Source: Leptospira sp. B5-022 (GTDB lineage Bacteria > Spirochaetota > Leptospiria > Leptospirales > Leptospiraceae). From it: DNA of 64,000 nucleotides. Each line of letters starts with the position of its first letter. The first letter of the stretch is position 1. Shown here piece after piece: positions 18,881 to 27,845 of the stretch. Both the position numbers and the translations under genes were made by a program. The stretch is from NCBI RefSeq assembly GCF_000347035.1, contig NZ_ANIJ01000022.1, forward strand, positions 1-64,000. Direction: 5' to 3'. The notes below the pieces were generated by a model, which worked only from the letters and a program-made list of their open reading frames with translations, had not been told where the DNA came from and did not search any database.

Positions 18881-20464
18881 CTAATTTCTTAATTCTCTCA
18901 GAATATCCGCATTTCCAGTTACCGCTAACGCGGCGGCCAAGCCCCCCATCATTGCCCCTGCAATGCCGGGAGAAGCCGCGTCCGCGCCGGTCAAATACAA
19001 ACCCTCGATCGGGGTCCGCACATCGAACCAAGGACATTTTTCCTTCTTGTATCTTTCCGGCACACAGGCCAAACCGTAGATAGCTCCGTCCGGATGAGAA
19101 GTAAAGTGTTCGTTCGTGATCGGAGTGGAAAGTTCCGCAAATTCCACCAATTTAGTGAGGCCCGGGAATCTTACCTCCAAGGTGGAAAGTATACGATTTA
19201 TAATTTTCTCTTTTAAGTTTTTATAATCTTCTCCCCTCTTCTTCCAAGGTTCGTCTTTCCAATCCGCAAAATTGGAATAATCCGTGAATGTGATCACATC
19301 CATCGTATGAGACTTCGCTTCCGGATTTTTTAAACTCGGAAAAGAAAGATATAAGTTCGGTATCTCTCCACTTTCCGAAAGCCAATCATTTCTTTCCGAA
19401 AAATTCTTATCATGGTCCGGAGAAGAGAAAATCCAATAATTCTCACCTTTAAATCCGAATTTTGCAGGACTCTCGGAAAGACCAAGATAGAGACAAATAC
19501 TTGTGGTCATTCTTTCTCGATTATAAAAATCTTTTAGCTCCTTTCTGAAAGGTATCGGAACGGAATCCGGGATCAATTTTGTATATGTAGGATAGGCTCC
19601 TGCACATGAGATCACCAACGGAGCAAAAAAGTCCCGCTCATGGCCTTCTCCCCTCAACGCTTTTGCCTTAACACCTACTACCTTTCCATCCTTGATCAAG
19701 ATCTCCTTTGCTTCTACGGAAGATAGTACTGCGCCTCCTTTTTCCTCAAGGATCGGTTCTATAGAATCGAAAATTTTACCGGCGCCTCCCACAGGATAAT
19801 AACCTCCGTTTAGATAATGTTGCACTAACGTTGCATGCATCGCAAAAGCAACTTTAGAAGGAGGAAGACCGTAATCTCCCCATTGGGCTGCTAAAATTCC
19901 CTTCAAATCCTCACTCTTGAAATTTTTATCGAAATAATCCTTGAGAGTTACTATATTCCCCTCTCCAAGCAAGCCTGTAAGAGAATCTAGTGGAGGAGGA
20001 GAAAGCCTCATCATGATCGCTTTTCCAAAAAGGCCCGAAGTCCTTTTGATATCCTTGAAATATCTCTCGATGGCCTCTAATTCTTCAGGGAATTGACTGA
20101 TCAAATCCGATTTGAACTTTTCCGGATCTCCATAAATATCGAATTTTCTAGACGGAAAGACCAAACGTTCAAAAGGTTCCGGCATTCTTTTCCAAACAAG
20201 TTGCCCTCGAGTGATCTTATCGGAGATCTTCCTGCAAAGCCCACCTTCATGCATGTCGCCTACATAGTGAATACCCACATCCCAATGGTACTTTCCTTGT
20301 TTTCTCTGGAATTCATGAGTAAAACCTCCCGGTTGAAAATGTTTTTCCAGGACCAGAACCTTCTTCCCTGCCGATTGGGCCAAAAGACTGGCGGTACATA
20401 AACTTCCCATGCCGGAGCCTATAAATATAATATCGAATTCGCTGCCTACTTGATCAATATTCAT
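18881..20464 (-). CDS. FAD-dependent CrtI/RetSat-like oxidoreductase
   Basis: A 527-residue flavoprotein of the phytoene desaturase / retinol saturase type. The N-terminal Rossmann motif reads IIFIGSGMGSLCTASLLA, followed by VLVLEKHFQPGGFTHEF; the C-terminal FAD-contact segment is SPGIAGAMMGGLAAAL. No carotenoid genes are nearby, so the substrate may be an unsaturated lipid. An extended start at 20485 would overlap the palindrome at 20488 and has no ribosome binding site; the ATG at 20464 follows AAGAGG, so I use that. It is divergent from a TetR gene with a palindrome between them, so repression by that TetR is likely. Could be annotated as an NAD(P)/FAD-dependent oxidoreductase. Confidence 0.86.
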   Translation of the reverse strand: MNIDQVGSEFDIIFIGSGMGSLCTASLLAQSAGKKVLVLEKHFQPGGFTHEFQRKQGKYHWDVGIHYVGDMHEGGLCRKISDKITRGQLVWKRMPEPFERLVFPSRKFDIYGDPEKFKSDLISQFPEELEAIERYFKDIKRTSGLFGKAIMMRLSPPPLDSLTGLLGEGNIVTLKDYFDKNFKSEDLKGILAAQWGDYGLPPSKVAFAMHATLVQHYLNGGYYPVGGAGKIFDSIEPILEEKGGAVLSSVEAKEILIKDGKVVGVKAKALRGEGHERDFFAPLVISCAGAYPTYTKLIPDSVPIPFRKELKDFYNRERMTTSICLYLGLSESPAKFGFKGENYWIFSSPDHDKNFSERNDWLSESGEIPNLYLSFPSLKNPEAKSHTMDVITFTDYSNFADWKDEPWKKRGEDYKNLKEKIINRILSTLEVRFPGLTKLVEFAELSTPITNEHFTSHPDGAIYGLACVPERYKKEKCPWFDVRTPIEGLYLTGADAASPGIAGAMMGGLAAALAVTGNADILRELRN

Positions 20465-20487
20465 TGACAAACCTCTTATTCGCATTC

Positions 20488-20508
20488 AATGTGAACACTG
20501 AACACATT
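20488..20508. promoter_or_regulatory. candidate TetR operator between divergent genes
   Basis: A 21-base imperfect palindrome with arms AATGTG (20488-20493) and CACATT (20503-20508); 8 of 10 symmetric positions pair. It sits 24 bases before the oxidoreductase ATG and 40 before the TetR ATG, the standard arrangement for a TetR repressor controlling itself and a divergent gene. Seen directly; binding is inferred. Confidence 0.55.
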
Positions 20509-20548
20509 AGTAAGTATAATTAGACCCTTTAATGTAATACGTGTCAAC

Positions 20549-21169
20549 ATGAAAAATCTCCAAGAAAAAAATTCCTACCACCATGGGGACCTAAAAAGAG
20601 CCTTATTGGACGCCTCTATAAAGATCTTAAAGGAAGAAGGTTATAAGGCGTTAAGCCTCAGAAAGGCTGCCACCTTGGCCGGAGTCAGCCAATCCGCTCC
20701 CTATAGACATTATCCGGACTTGGAATCCTTATATGCCGATATTGCGGAAGAAGGATTTAAAATACTGGCCGAACGACAAAAGAGGTTAAGAGGGAAATAT
20801 AAAAAGAGACCTTTACTTCTATTCAGAGAATCGGGAGTTTCTTATGTGGAATTCGCATTAGAAAATCCTGATCTATTTCGTATCATGTACGGAAATCAAA
20901 TAGAAAGCCACCTAAAATACGATTCTTTGATCAAAACAGAAGACGAAACCTTTCAGATTATTGTAGCGATCATTAAGGATTGTCAAAAGGCGGGTTTGAT
21001 CCCGGAAGGAAATACGGAAAAAGCGGCCACCTCCGCCTGGACTATGGCTCACGGAGTCGCAGTACTTTTATCCGGACAGCAGATGATGTTCAGGAATATC
21101 GATATAAAACAAGCAAGAAAGATCACTAAGGATCTAATCCAATTCTTATATACCGGACTGAAAGTGTAA
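20549..21169 (+). CDS. TetR/AcrR family transcriptional regulator
   Basis: A 206-residue one-component repressor. The N-terminal helix-turn-helix is clear: ALLDASIKILKEEGYKALSL, then RKAATLAGVSQSAPYRHYPD, with Y/H residues of the recognition helix intact. The C-terminal ligand domain (about 75-205) contains the FRIMYGN pattern of the WHG-type TetR C-terminal domain. It is divergent from the CrtI/RetSat-like gene, whose product or substrate may be the inducer. The gene ends in a strong hairpin terminator that overlaps its stop codon. Confidence 0.9.
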   Translation: MKNLQEKNSYHHGDLKRALLDASIKILKEEGYKALSLRKAATLAGVSQSAPYRHYPDLESLYADIAEEGFKILAERQKRLRGKYKKRPLLLFRESGVSYVEFALENPDLFRIMYGNQIESHLKYDSLIKTEDETFQIIVAIIKDCQKAGLIPEGNTEKAATSAWTMAHGVAVLLSGQQMMFRNIDIKQARKITKDLIQFLYTGLKV

Positions 21170-21208
21170 TTCGTAATTTAACGGCAAGACTACGAATTAC
21201 ACTGTTTT
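21163..21208 (+). terminator. strong rho-independent terminator (13-bp stem)
   Basis: AGTGTAATTCGTA (21163-21175) pairs perfectly with TACGAATTACACT (21191-21203) across a 15-base loop and is followed by GTTTTT. The left arm contains the TetR stop codon. It lies between convergent genes and may insulate both. Confidence 0.8.
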
Positions 21209-21245
21209 TGTACAAAAGCGAAAGTTTTATATTACGGAAGATATT

Positions 21246-22283
21246 CTACCTCTTATCAAAAAGATAATGAGAAACAATCCATTCTTCTCCGTTTTTGTAT
21301 TTCCAAAGTTCTGCACAGGCCATAAAGAATGTTTTCCAATAGACAAACCATTTCACCGCCTGTTCTTTACCGTAAGTTTCCCCTAAAATTTTCAGGACTT
21401 CTTCTTTATTCTTATACATATTGGAGAGCCATGCTTCCGAAGTAAGAGCATAATTTTTACCGTTTACCACCCATTGGTTACGGATCTGAAAATTTTTCTG
21501 GAAATATAAAAAGAGATCATGAGAAGGCATTTGCCCTCCCGTAAAAAAATATTTAGCCATCCAATCCGTATCATCCACTACTTCGAAAGAATAAGCGAAC
21601 TTTTTGTGAGTGAATATGTGTACAAAAAATTTTCCTTTCGGTTTTAGAAAATTTGCCAACCTTTCAAATAGGGCTTCGTAGTTTTTCATATGCTCCAACA
21701 TTTCTACGGAGACGATCCTATCGAATTTCTGACTTGTTTTAAATACGTTCATGTCAGCGGTAATTATATTCAGATTCTTTAATCCTCTTTTTTTGGCTTC
21801 CGCATCTATGTACTTTTTCTGGCTTTTAGAATTGGAAACTCCCGTTACTTTGGATTTCGGATACTTCTCCGCTATATAAAGAGAAATAGATCCCCAACCG
21901 CAACCCAAGTCCAAAACGTTCATCCCATTTTCGATTTCCGCTCTTTCGCAGGTCAGATCCAACATTGTTCTTTCGGATTCATCTATTCCAACATCGGGAG
22001 AAGTCCAGTAACCGGAGCTGTACTTCATGTATTTTCCCATCACCAACTTAAAAAAAGCGGCAGGCACTTCATAATGTTGCTCATTCGCAGCCTGCGTATC
22101 TACGGCGATAGGAGATTGTTTTAGCGCATTCACATATTGAATGAGATGTTCTTGATTTTTCTCCAGACTTCCCTTGTCTTCCGTACGAAGTCTTTGACGC
22201 AAAAGTTGACGTATCCTGAATCGGATCAACCAGTCTGGGAAAACGTCTCTTTCCATTAAAGTATAGATCAGACTCATATTCAA
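21246..22283 (-). CDS. SAM-dependent methyltransferase, cyclopropane-synthase family
   Basis: A 345-residue class I methyltransferase. The AdoMet motif is NVLDLGCGWGSISLYIAEKYP, here split by reading MNVLDLGCGWGS near residue 110, with SNSKSQKKYID and ITADMNVF following. N-terminal SNEQHYEVPAAFF-like sequence (residues 65-80) resembles the CFA synthase lead-in (HYDxxNDF), but the match is weaker than in the paralogue at 23605. It is last of six consecutive leftward genes dealing with lipid modification, and its acceptor may be an unsaturated acyl chain of a phospholipid. It might instead methylate a different lipid. Confidence 0.82.
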   Translation of the reverse strand: MNMSLIYTLMERDVFPDWLIRFRIRQLLRQRLRTEDKGSLEKNQEHLIQYVNALKQSPIAVDTQAANEQHYEVPAAFFKLVMGKYMKYSSGYWTSPDVGIDESERTMLDLTCERAEIENGMNVLDLGCGWGSISLYIAEKYPKSKVTGVSNSKSQKKYIDAEAKKRGLKNLNIITADMNVFKTSQKFDRIVSVEMLEHMKNYEALFERLANFLKPKGKFFVHIFTHKKFAYSFEVVDDTDWMAKYFFTGGQMPSHDLFLYFQKNFQIRNQWVVNGKNYALTSEAWLSNMYKNKEEVLKILGETYGKEQAVKWFVYWKTFFMACAELWKYKNGEEWIVSHYLFDKR

Positions 22284-22308
22284 TTTTCCTATATTCTAAA
22301 TTGTGGAT

Positions 22309-23100
22309 CTACTTTTTGCGGAACCAAGGGAAGAAAGAGCTGGTCTTGGATTTGTATTCCAGGTAAAGATTACCTTTGGATCTTATTTGCCCGATCTCGT
22401 TTAAAGGGATCCCTGTGATCTTCGTTAAAAGGATCAACATGATTAACGGGGAGATAAGACCGATCCATCCCCAAGGCGAAGCGAGAGAAACAAGACCGAA
22501 AGAGACCCAGATCACCCATTCAAAAAAGTAATTCGGATGTCTACTGTATCTCCAAAGACCAACATCGCAAACCTTTCCTTTATTCGCTGGATCCAATTTG
22601 AATTCCGCCAATTGAAAATCGGCTACCGATTCCCCCCAAAGCCCTATTATAAAAACACAGAGACCGATCAATTCCAATGGATGTGTTTGTATGGAAGGAT
22701 TTAGCGCGGGAAATAAAAAAGGAAGGCTTAAGATCGTCCCTAGGATTCCCTGGAATTGGAATACGTTCGTAAAAAACTTTCGATCCACCTGGTCTCCGTA
22801 TTCTTTTCTGAATTCGGTATATCTTGCATCTTCATGGCCTGTCAGAACTCTTGTGGTAAATATAAAATAAGAAAGTCTCCAACCCCAAACTGTTGCCATA
22901 AAAGCAAAAATCGCCTTTCTAACCGAATAAGCGTCGCCTAATAGAAAATATATGATTGCAATCGTGGAGATACAAAGCCCCCATCCCACGTCTACTATCG
23001 CGTAGTTTTTGATCAACTTCCCGATCAACCAAAGGAAGCTCATCAAAAAAAATACGACCACCCAGGCAATGAACATCAAGGATACGGCTTTTTCGTACAT
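22309..23100 (-). CDS. DUF1295 / steroid 5-alpha-reductase-like membrane protein
   Basis: A 263-residue polytopic membrane protein with about six to seven helices. The C-terminal half carries the family hallmark GLWRYSRHPNYFFEWVIW, related to the isoprenylcysteine methyltransferase and 5-alpha-reductase folds. Members are NADPH-dependent reductases or methyltransferases acting on lipids; the precise reaction is unknown. It lies 25 bases after DUF2062 and 25 bases before the methyltransferase gene, so co-transcription is expected. DUF1295 genes often accompany CFA-type methylase and DUF1365 genes, which supports a shared fatty-acid modification role. Confidence 0.87.
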   Translation of the reverse strand: MYEKAVSLMFIAWVVVFFLMSFLWLIGKLIKNYAIVDVGWGLCISTIAIIYFLLGDAYSVRKAIFAFMATVWGWRLSYFIFTTRVLTGHEDARYTEFRKEYGDQVDRKFFTNVFQFQGILGTILSLPFLFPALNPSIQTHPLELIGLCVFIIGLWGESVADFQLAEFKLDPANKGKVCDVGLWRYSRHPNYFFEWVIWVSFGLVSLASPWGWIGLISPLIMLILLTKITGIPLNEIGQIRSKGNLYLEYKSKTSSFFPWFRKK

Positions 23101-23125
23101 TAGGATACTCCGATATATATGGATC

Positions 23126-23608
23126 TTACTTACGAACGATCCGGCTTGCTTTTCTGACCAGGATCAATAATAGAAAATACGAGATACCTGCAGGTATAGG
23201 TACCATACAACTCCAACCCAAAACCGCATATCCTGCGGAATGAGAAAGACCTTCCAAAACCTGGGAATTGTCCCCTTCTACAAGTTTATAAGCCCAAGCC
23301 AGATCCAATTCCTTACCCGATAAATAAGCCCCTAGTTTTAAAAAAGGGACAATTAGAATAACTTGAAATGGATACATCGCATAATTCGCAATCTGGATCG
23401 AGACCGGGTTTAATCTTAGAATGAAACCTAAGAACGCACATAACGCCATAGTAGTCCCGATCAAAGGAAAAATTCCTATTGCTCCTCCTATAGCAAGAGA
23501 CAACGCGATCTTTTCCGGGCTGGTTCCGGTTTTTAATTCTTCTAAGATCCTTGTTTTTGTCTTAGTCAAAAAAGAAGGTTTCCATTCTTGGTTTTCTAAT
23601 TTTGTCAC
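23126..23608 (-). CDS. DUF2062 membrane protein
   Basis: A 160-residue protein with two or three hydrophobic segments and the DUF2062 pattern: SPEKIALSLAIGGAIGIFPL, then PVSIQIANYAMYPFQVILI. Such proteins are integral membrane proteins of unknown activity, often found beside lipid- or glycan-modifying enzymes. Its start overlaps the end of the CFA-type gene by four bases (ATGA), showing translational coupling inside the lipid operon. No catalytic residue can be proposed. Confidence 0.8.
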   Translation of the reverse strand: MTKLENQEWKPSFLTKTKTRILEELKTGTSPEKIALSLAIGGAIGIFPLIGTTMALCAFLGFILRLNPVSIQIANYAMYPFQVILIVPFLKLGAYLSGKELDLAWAYKLVEGDNSQVLEGLSHSAGYAVLGWSCMVPIPAGISYFLLLILVRKASRIVRK

Positions 23609-24903
23609 TGGGTATTCAATCCGAGATTATTCGGCCTGGTATACACTACCTGCACCACGCTGATGTTTCTCATATAGAAGGCCGCGGCGCAATACGAAAA
23701 ATAATATCTCCACTTACGCAAAAAGGATTCGTTATAACCCATGTTAGCGATCGCAGAAAGATTCTCTTCGAATCCCTTCTGCCATGACATTAGAGTACGA
23801 TCATAATATCTTCCTATATCTTCCACTTCGTGGAGGAACATATCTCCAGTTTTATTGATCGCCTGATTGATCCTTGCAATGGAAGGTATAAGCGAACCGG
23901 GGAAAATATGTTTTTGAATAAAATCCACGCCCTTTCTAAAAGACTCATATCTTGAATCCGGGCAAGTGATGATCTGGTGAGCCATAAGTCCGTCTTTTTT
24001 CAGGACCCGATTACACATGGCAAAGAAATCTTCGAAATATTCGTGCCCCACTGCTTCCAACATTTCCACAGTTACGATCTTGTCATAAGATCCTTGCACT
24101 TTCCTGTAGTCTTCGAGCCTGACTTCTATTTTATCTTCGAGACCCATTTCGGAAATTTTTGTTTTTGCAAATTTATATTGTTCTTCCGAGATCGTATAAG
24201 AAGTTACTTTGCACCCGTAGTTTTTAGCGGCATACGTAGAGAAAGCCCCCCAACCTGTTCCAATCTCCAAAAGGTGATCAGAGGGTTTAATTTTTAGTTT
24301 TTTACATAAATTTTCTATCTTTGCAATCTGTGCTTCCTGCAATGATCTTGCCGGATCGGAAAAATATGCGCAGGAATAAGTCATTGTAGGATCCAAGAAC
24401 TTCTTATAAAAATCGTTCCCTAAATCGTAATGTTCCGTAATATTCTTTTTACTTCCTCGAACGGAATTTTTTCGGAATAAATGTAGGAGTCGATTCCCCA
24501 AATTCATTAAGGTAAGATGAAGAAAGTTCTTATTAGAGCCGCTGACAGAAGGTGTACTTTCCAAATTTAAAAGAAACCAACAGATGATCGCACGAATATC
24601 ATCCGTATCCCAATCACCGTCCATATAAGATTCTGCAAGACCAATATCTCCGTACAATACCAATTTTTTGAAAAACTTTCTGTCTTTTACTTGTAAGATC
24701 GCATGATGAAACTCAGGAGGATCAGAAGAATTCGGATTTCCTAAATATCTTTGTCCACCGTCCGGAAAAAGAATGCGTAAAGACCCTCTTTGCATTCCCG
24801 ACAAAGCGGAGAAAAAGAGTTTTTCATAAAAACTTAAAGTTCCGGTTTCGGAACCTGAAGTTTCCTGTAACGGTTCTACTTTTACAATATTATCGCCTTC
24901 CAA
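23605..24903 (-). CDS. cyclopropane-fatty-acyl-phospholipid synthase family methylase
   Basis: A 432-residue AdoMet-dependent enzyme of the CFA synthase (Mycolic_acid_cycl_synth) family. Motifs in order: DIGLAESYMDGDWD (about 90), the substrate loop ITEHYDLGNDFYKKFLDPTMTY split as EHYDLGNDFYKKF, SCAYF, and the AdoMet motif LLEIGTGWGAFSTYAA near 200, with YTISEEQYKFA after it. CFA synthases transfer a methylene group to a cis double bond in a membrane phospholipid; in alpha-proteobacterial relatives a related methylase starts furan or branched fatty-acid synthesis. Overlaps DUF1365 by 14 bases upstream and DUF2062 by 4 downstream. Confidence 0.9.
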   Translation of the reverse strand: MEGDNIVKVEPLQETSGSETGTLSFYEKLFFSALSGMQRGSLRILFPDGGQRYLGNPNSSDPPEFHHAILQVKDRKFFKKLVLYGDIGLAESYMDGDWDTDDIRAIICWFLLNLESTPSVSGSNKNFLHLTLMNLGNRLLHLFRKNSVRGSKKNITEHYDLGNDFYKKFLDPTMTYSCAYFSDPARSLQEAQIAKIENLCKKLKIKPSDHLLEIGTGWGAFSTYAAKNYGCKVTSYTISEEQYKFAKTKISEMGLEDKIEVRLEDYRKVQGSYDKIVTVEMLEAVGHEYFEDFFAMCNRVLKKDGLMAHQIITCPDSRYESFRKGVDFIQKHIFPGSLIPSIARINQAINKTGDMFLHEVEDIGRYYDRTLMSWQKGFEENLSAIANMGYNESFLRKWRYYFSYCAAAFYMRNISVVQVVYTRPNNLGLNTQ

Positions 24904-25672
24904 GATGCAAACCTCTTTGTTTGTCCAACCCTTCGTTCTTTCGTATGAAAGGTAGTTTTTTTAGGTAAAGAAGTAAGGCCTGCCAGTGAATGAGTCCGAT
25001 TACCCTAATAGTTACGAAAGGATATTTTAGGAACATTCGGATCAGATTTAGATCCGTTAGATCCAAAACCTTTCCGGTATAAGTTGTCACCATGACCCTT
25101 TCTCCTTTTTCGAAAGCGTCTATCCTTAAGTTTATCTTTCCACCTTGGGGCGGATTTAAATAAAATTCGAACTCCGAGTCCAAACTGACGAACGGAGACA
25201 CATAAAAGAACTTCCCCTCTTTTTTTTTAAATCCTTTTTGATCAAAGGATCCTTTTCCAAGGAAGTATAACTTCATTTCTCCGAATGTATTTCCAACCTC
25301 GGCAACGGCGCAGAGTGGATTTCCGTCCTTATCCTCGGCAAAATAAAACGATACCGGATTGAAGACGTAGCCGAATACTCTTAGGTTGGTGATTAGCGTT
25401 ACCTTTTCTACCTTTTCTTTGACTCCCTCTTGTCTTAAGTACTCTAAAAAATTTTCTTTTAACCCTTCTTTTCCGAAGTTTAAATGGTCCTTATCCTTAA
25501 AAGAAAATACTCGAAACTTATTATTTCCAAGCATCCATAAACGATCGTTTACTCGATCAAGTTCGTCCAGGTCCAATTGGAATGTAAAGATCCCGTAATT
25601 AAACCGATTCGGTTTAGGGGTCTTACGATCGTGCATAACCCTGGCTTCGACTATCTTGGAATTTAGTTCCAT
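24890..25672 (-). CDS. DUF1365 protein
   Basis: A 260-residue soluble protein matching DUF1365: MELNSKIVEARVMHDRKTPK at the start, FRVFSFKDKDHL, then RVFGYVFNPVSFYFAED, a signature of this family. The function is not established; members almost always sit between an FAD amine-oxidase-like gene and a CFA-type methylase, as here, and have been linked to cyclopropane or furan fatty-acid formation. I chose the ATG at 25672: it follows GGAAGGAAGG and overlaps the upstream stop by 10 bases. A longer frame reaching 25717 would overlap by 55 bases. Confidence 0.85.
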   Translation of the reverse strand: MELNSKIVEARVMHDRKTPKPNRFNYGIFTFQLDLDELDRVNDRLWMLGNNKFRVFSFKDKDHLNFGKEGLKENFLEYLRQEGVKEKVEKVTLITNLRVFGYVFNPVSFYFAEDKDGNPLCAVAEVGNTFGEMKLYFLGKGSFDQKGFKKKEGKFFYVSPFVSLDSEFEFYLNPPQGGKINLRIDAFEKGERVMVTTYTGKVLDLTDLNLIRMFLKYPFVTIRVIGLIHWQALLLYLKKLPFIRKNEGLDKQRGLHLGRR

Positions 25673-26982
25673 ACCTTCCTTCCCAGCAGGGTCTCCGATA
25701 ATTCTTTCGCGGACCAAAAGGCATCTTCATGGAATCCGTATCTAAAATAACTTCCGCAGAAATAGATCGGTCCCTTACTATTCAATTCGGATAATCTTTC
25801 TTGGGCTTTCAGGGATCCGACGTGAAAAAGAGGATGTTCGTATTTTATCCTTTTCAAGACCTTTTTAGGATCCAGAAGCCCAGGGTCTCCTATGGAAAGA
25901 AAGTAATCCTTCTTTTTGGAAACTCCTTGTAAGCTGTTCATCCAGTAGATCGTATGCGGACGTATCTGTCCTTGGATCAGGTCCATTCTATAATTCCAAG
26001 AAGACCAGGCTGACCTTGTATTCGGCATCACAGCATCATCCGTATGTAAGGTTGCAATATTCTCCTGGTATTCGAATTGAGATAATAATTCTTTCTGCAA
26101 AGTTGACGGCTTTTTTAAAATATTTAAGGAACTGTCTGCATGGCAGGCAAGTATCACCTTGTCGAATACTTCGGACTTCTTTCCTTTGAAAGTAAGTTTG
26201 GCCTTTCCGGCCGGAGTAACTTCTACACCTAAGACCGGTGAGTTAGTATGAAATCGATCCCGATTTGGCGTGATCAACCTCTTTACATACTCAATCGAGC
26301 CTCCATCCACAGTGTACCATTGGTGTTGAGTGTTTAACCCTAAAAATCCATGGTTTAAGAAGAAGCGAACTAAAGAATAGGCGGGAAATTCCAACATCAA
26401 ATCTTCCGGAGTGGACCAAACCGCCGAACTCATCGGTACAAGATAATATGTCAAAAGATCAGGATGATACCCTTCTTCTCGGATATATCTATGTAAGGAA
26501 TACTCTTTATATTTAGGATCTTGTAATATTCTAGGGGATTCCTGGTTGAATCGATTGATATTTAAGAGCAAACGTAAAAATCGAAAATTGAATATATTCT
26601 TTCTTTGGGCGAATAAGCCACCCAATCCGGAACCGCAAAATTCCAAATCATCAGGAACATGTTGGACGCTGAAAGACATACTCGTCTTTTTTGTAGGAAC
26701 GTTTAACTCTTCGAAAAATCGTTTTAAGTTCGGATAGGTAACGTGATTGAATACTATAAATCCGGTATCTATAGGGATCTTCTTTTGTTCTTCCGGAACG
26801 AATACGGTGTTTGTATGCCCTCCTACATAGTCGGCTTTTTCAAATACCGTAATTTCGTAATGGTCCCGTAAAAAATAAGAACAGCCCATTCCGGCAATAC
26901 CCGAACCTACAATGGCAAGCTTTTCCTTTTTTTTCTTGGGGATTTGTTTAGATTTCTTTTTGAGGGGAGGATTCTTTTTCAA
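25663..26982 (-). CDS. FAD-dependent amine-oxidase-like protein, first gene of lipid operon
   Basis: A 439-residue flavoprotein. After a very lysine-rich N-terminus (residues 1-22) comes the dinucleotide motif LAIVGSGIAGMGCSYFLRD and the GG motif EKADYVGGHTNTV; FNHVTYPNLKRFFEEL and the C-terminal YFCGSYFRYGFHEDAFWSA are characteristic of the family that partners DUF1365 and CFA-type methylases. It is probably a lipid desaturase or oxidase acting with the next two gene products. The basic N-terminal tail could attach it to the membrane. A 20-base palindrome lies about 100 bases upstream. Confidence 0.88.
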   Translation of the reverse strand: MKKNPPLKKKSKQIPKKKKEKLAIVGSGIAGMGCSYFLRDHYEITVFEKADYVGGHTNTVFVPEEQKKIPIDTGFIVFNHVTYPNLKRFFEELNVPTKKTSMSFSVQHVPDDLEFCGSGLGGLFAQRKNIFNFRFLRLLLNINRFNQESPRILQDPKYKEYSLHRYIREEGYHPDLLTYYLVPMSSAVWSTPEDLMLEFPAYSLVRFFLNHGFLGLNTQHQWYTVDGGSIEYVKRLITPNRDRFHTNSPVLGVEVTPAGKAKLTFKGKKSEVFDKVILACHADSSLNILKKPSTLQKELLSQFEYQENIATLHTDDAVMPNTRSAWSSWNYRMDLIQGQIRPHTIYWMNSLQGVSKKKDYFLSIGDPGLLDPKKVLKRIKYEHPLFHVGSLKAQERLSELNSKGPIYFCGSYFRYGFHEDAFWSAKELSETLLGRKVWN

Positions 26983-27079
26983 AAACTTCCTTCTTCCTTA
27001 CTGTTCCGTATCTCATTAGAAAACCTTTCGAGAAAAGATTCCGAAGGTTTCTGTATAGACTCGGTTTTTACGAATACGG

Positions 27080-27099
27080 TTTGGAAAATTTTTTCCAAA
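27080..27099. promoter_or_regulatory. 20-base palindrome upstream of the lipid operon
   Basis: TTTGGAAAATTTTTTCCAAA has nine-base perfect arms with a two-base centre. It lies 98 bases upstream of the FAD-oxidase ATG (leftward) and 113 bases beyond the 3' end of the DedA-like gene. There is no T-run after it in either direction, which favours an operator over a terminator. Confidence 0.4.
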
Positions 27100-27211
27100 A
27101 CTCCGCCATTAAAAGGAAATTCCTGATTTTAGTAAAAACAAATTCGTATCCGTTTAGATTCGGTTTGTTTAAACCTCGTAAGAATATTATAAGCTCTTGT
27201 ATTTCTTAAAC

Positions 27212-27661
27212 TTACAAGCCGAACCCATAAGCAAGAGTAATATATCTTAAGATACGAAGCGAAAACACTACCAATGCAAAGATCCAAAACTTCTGGCGAA
27301 AGAATCCGGAAAGTACAGTGATCGGGTCTCCTATAAATGGGAGAAAAGAAAAGCCCAAGGCCCAGTATCCCCATCTGGACATTCTTTCGGCCCAGCCGGC
27401 ATACGTTTTCGATCTGGAAATCCTATCTTCTATTTTTTTTCCGAACCAATAGCCCAGAGAATAGTTGAATGCGCAGGCGGCACAGTTCCCGATCGAGGCC
27501 CAAAATACCGCTTCGGCTGGAGAAAATCCGGACCAGATCGCCCCCATAAGTGCTGCCTCGGAACTGAATGGTAACAAGGTAGCGGCGCCGAAAGAAACAA
27601 GGCTTAGTCCAGGGCCTGCGTATGCCTGTAGAAGTCCCGACAAAAATTTTGATAATTCCAA
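27212..27661 (-). CDS. YqaA/DedA-like membrane protein
   Basis: A 149-residue integral membrane protein with about four helices, of the YqaA branch of the SNARE-associated (VTT) superfamily. Recognisable pieces are ATLLPFSSEAALMGAIWSG, ASIGNCAACAFNYSLGYWFG and RWGYWALGFSFLPFIGDPIT; the FxPxxGDP pattern near residue 108 is the re-entrant loop seen in this group. DedA-type proteins are linked to lipid-carrier flipping. It is transcribed leftwards, 229 bases before the lipid operon, with the palindrome between them, so co-transcription is uncertain. Confidence 0.85.
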   Translation of the reverse strand: MELSKFLSGLLQAYAGPGLSLVSFGAATLLPFSSEAALMGAIWSGFSPAEAVFWASIGNCAACAFNYSLGYWFGKKIEDRISRSKTYAGWAERMSRWGYWALGFSFLPFIGDPITVLSGFFRQKFWIFALVVFSLRILRYITLAYGFGL

Positions 27662-27845
27662 CGGAGACTCCAGGGCCTATATTTTTTTCAGTACAAATCC
27701 AATTTCAAATGACCCCTTCGAGCCTTGAAGAGGATATGTAAAGTAAGACAATTTTGGTATAAGAGCGCCTAACCTAGTAAACAATAAATAGATTTTTATA
27801 CTATAACGTTCTTCATCCATTACATTTTTGACCGGAGCCCGATAC

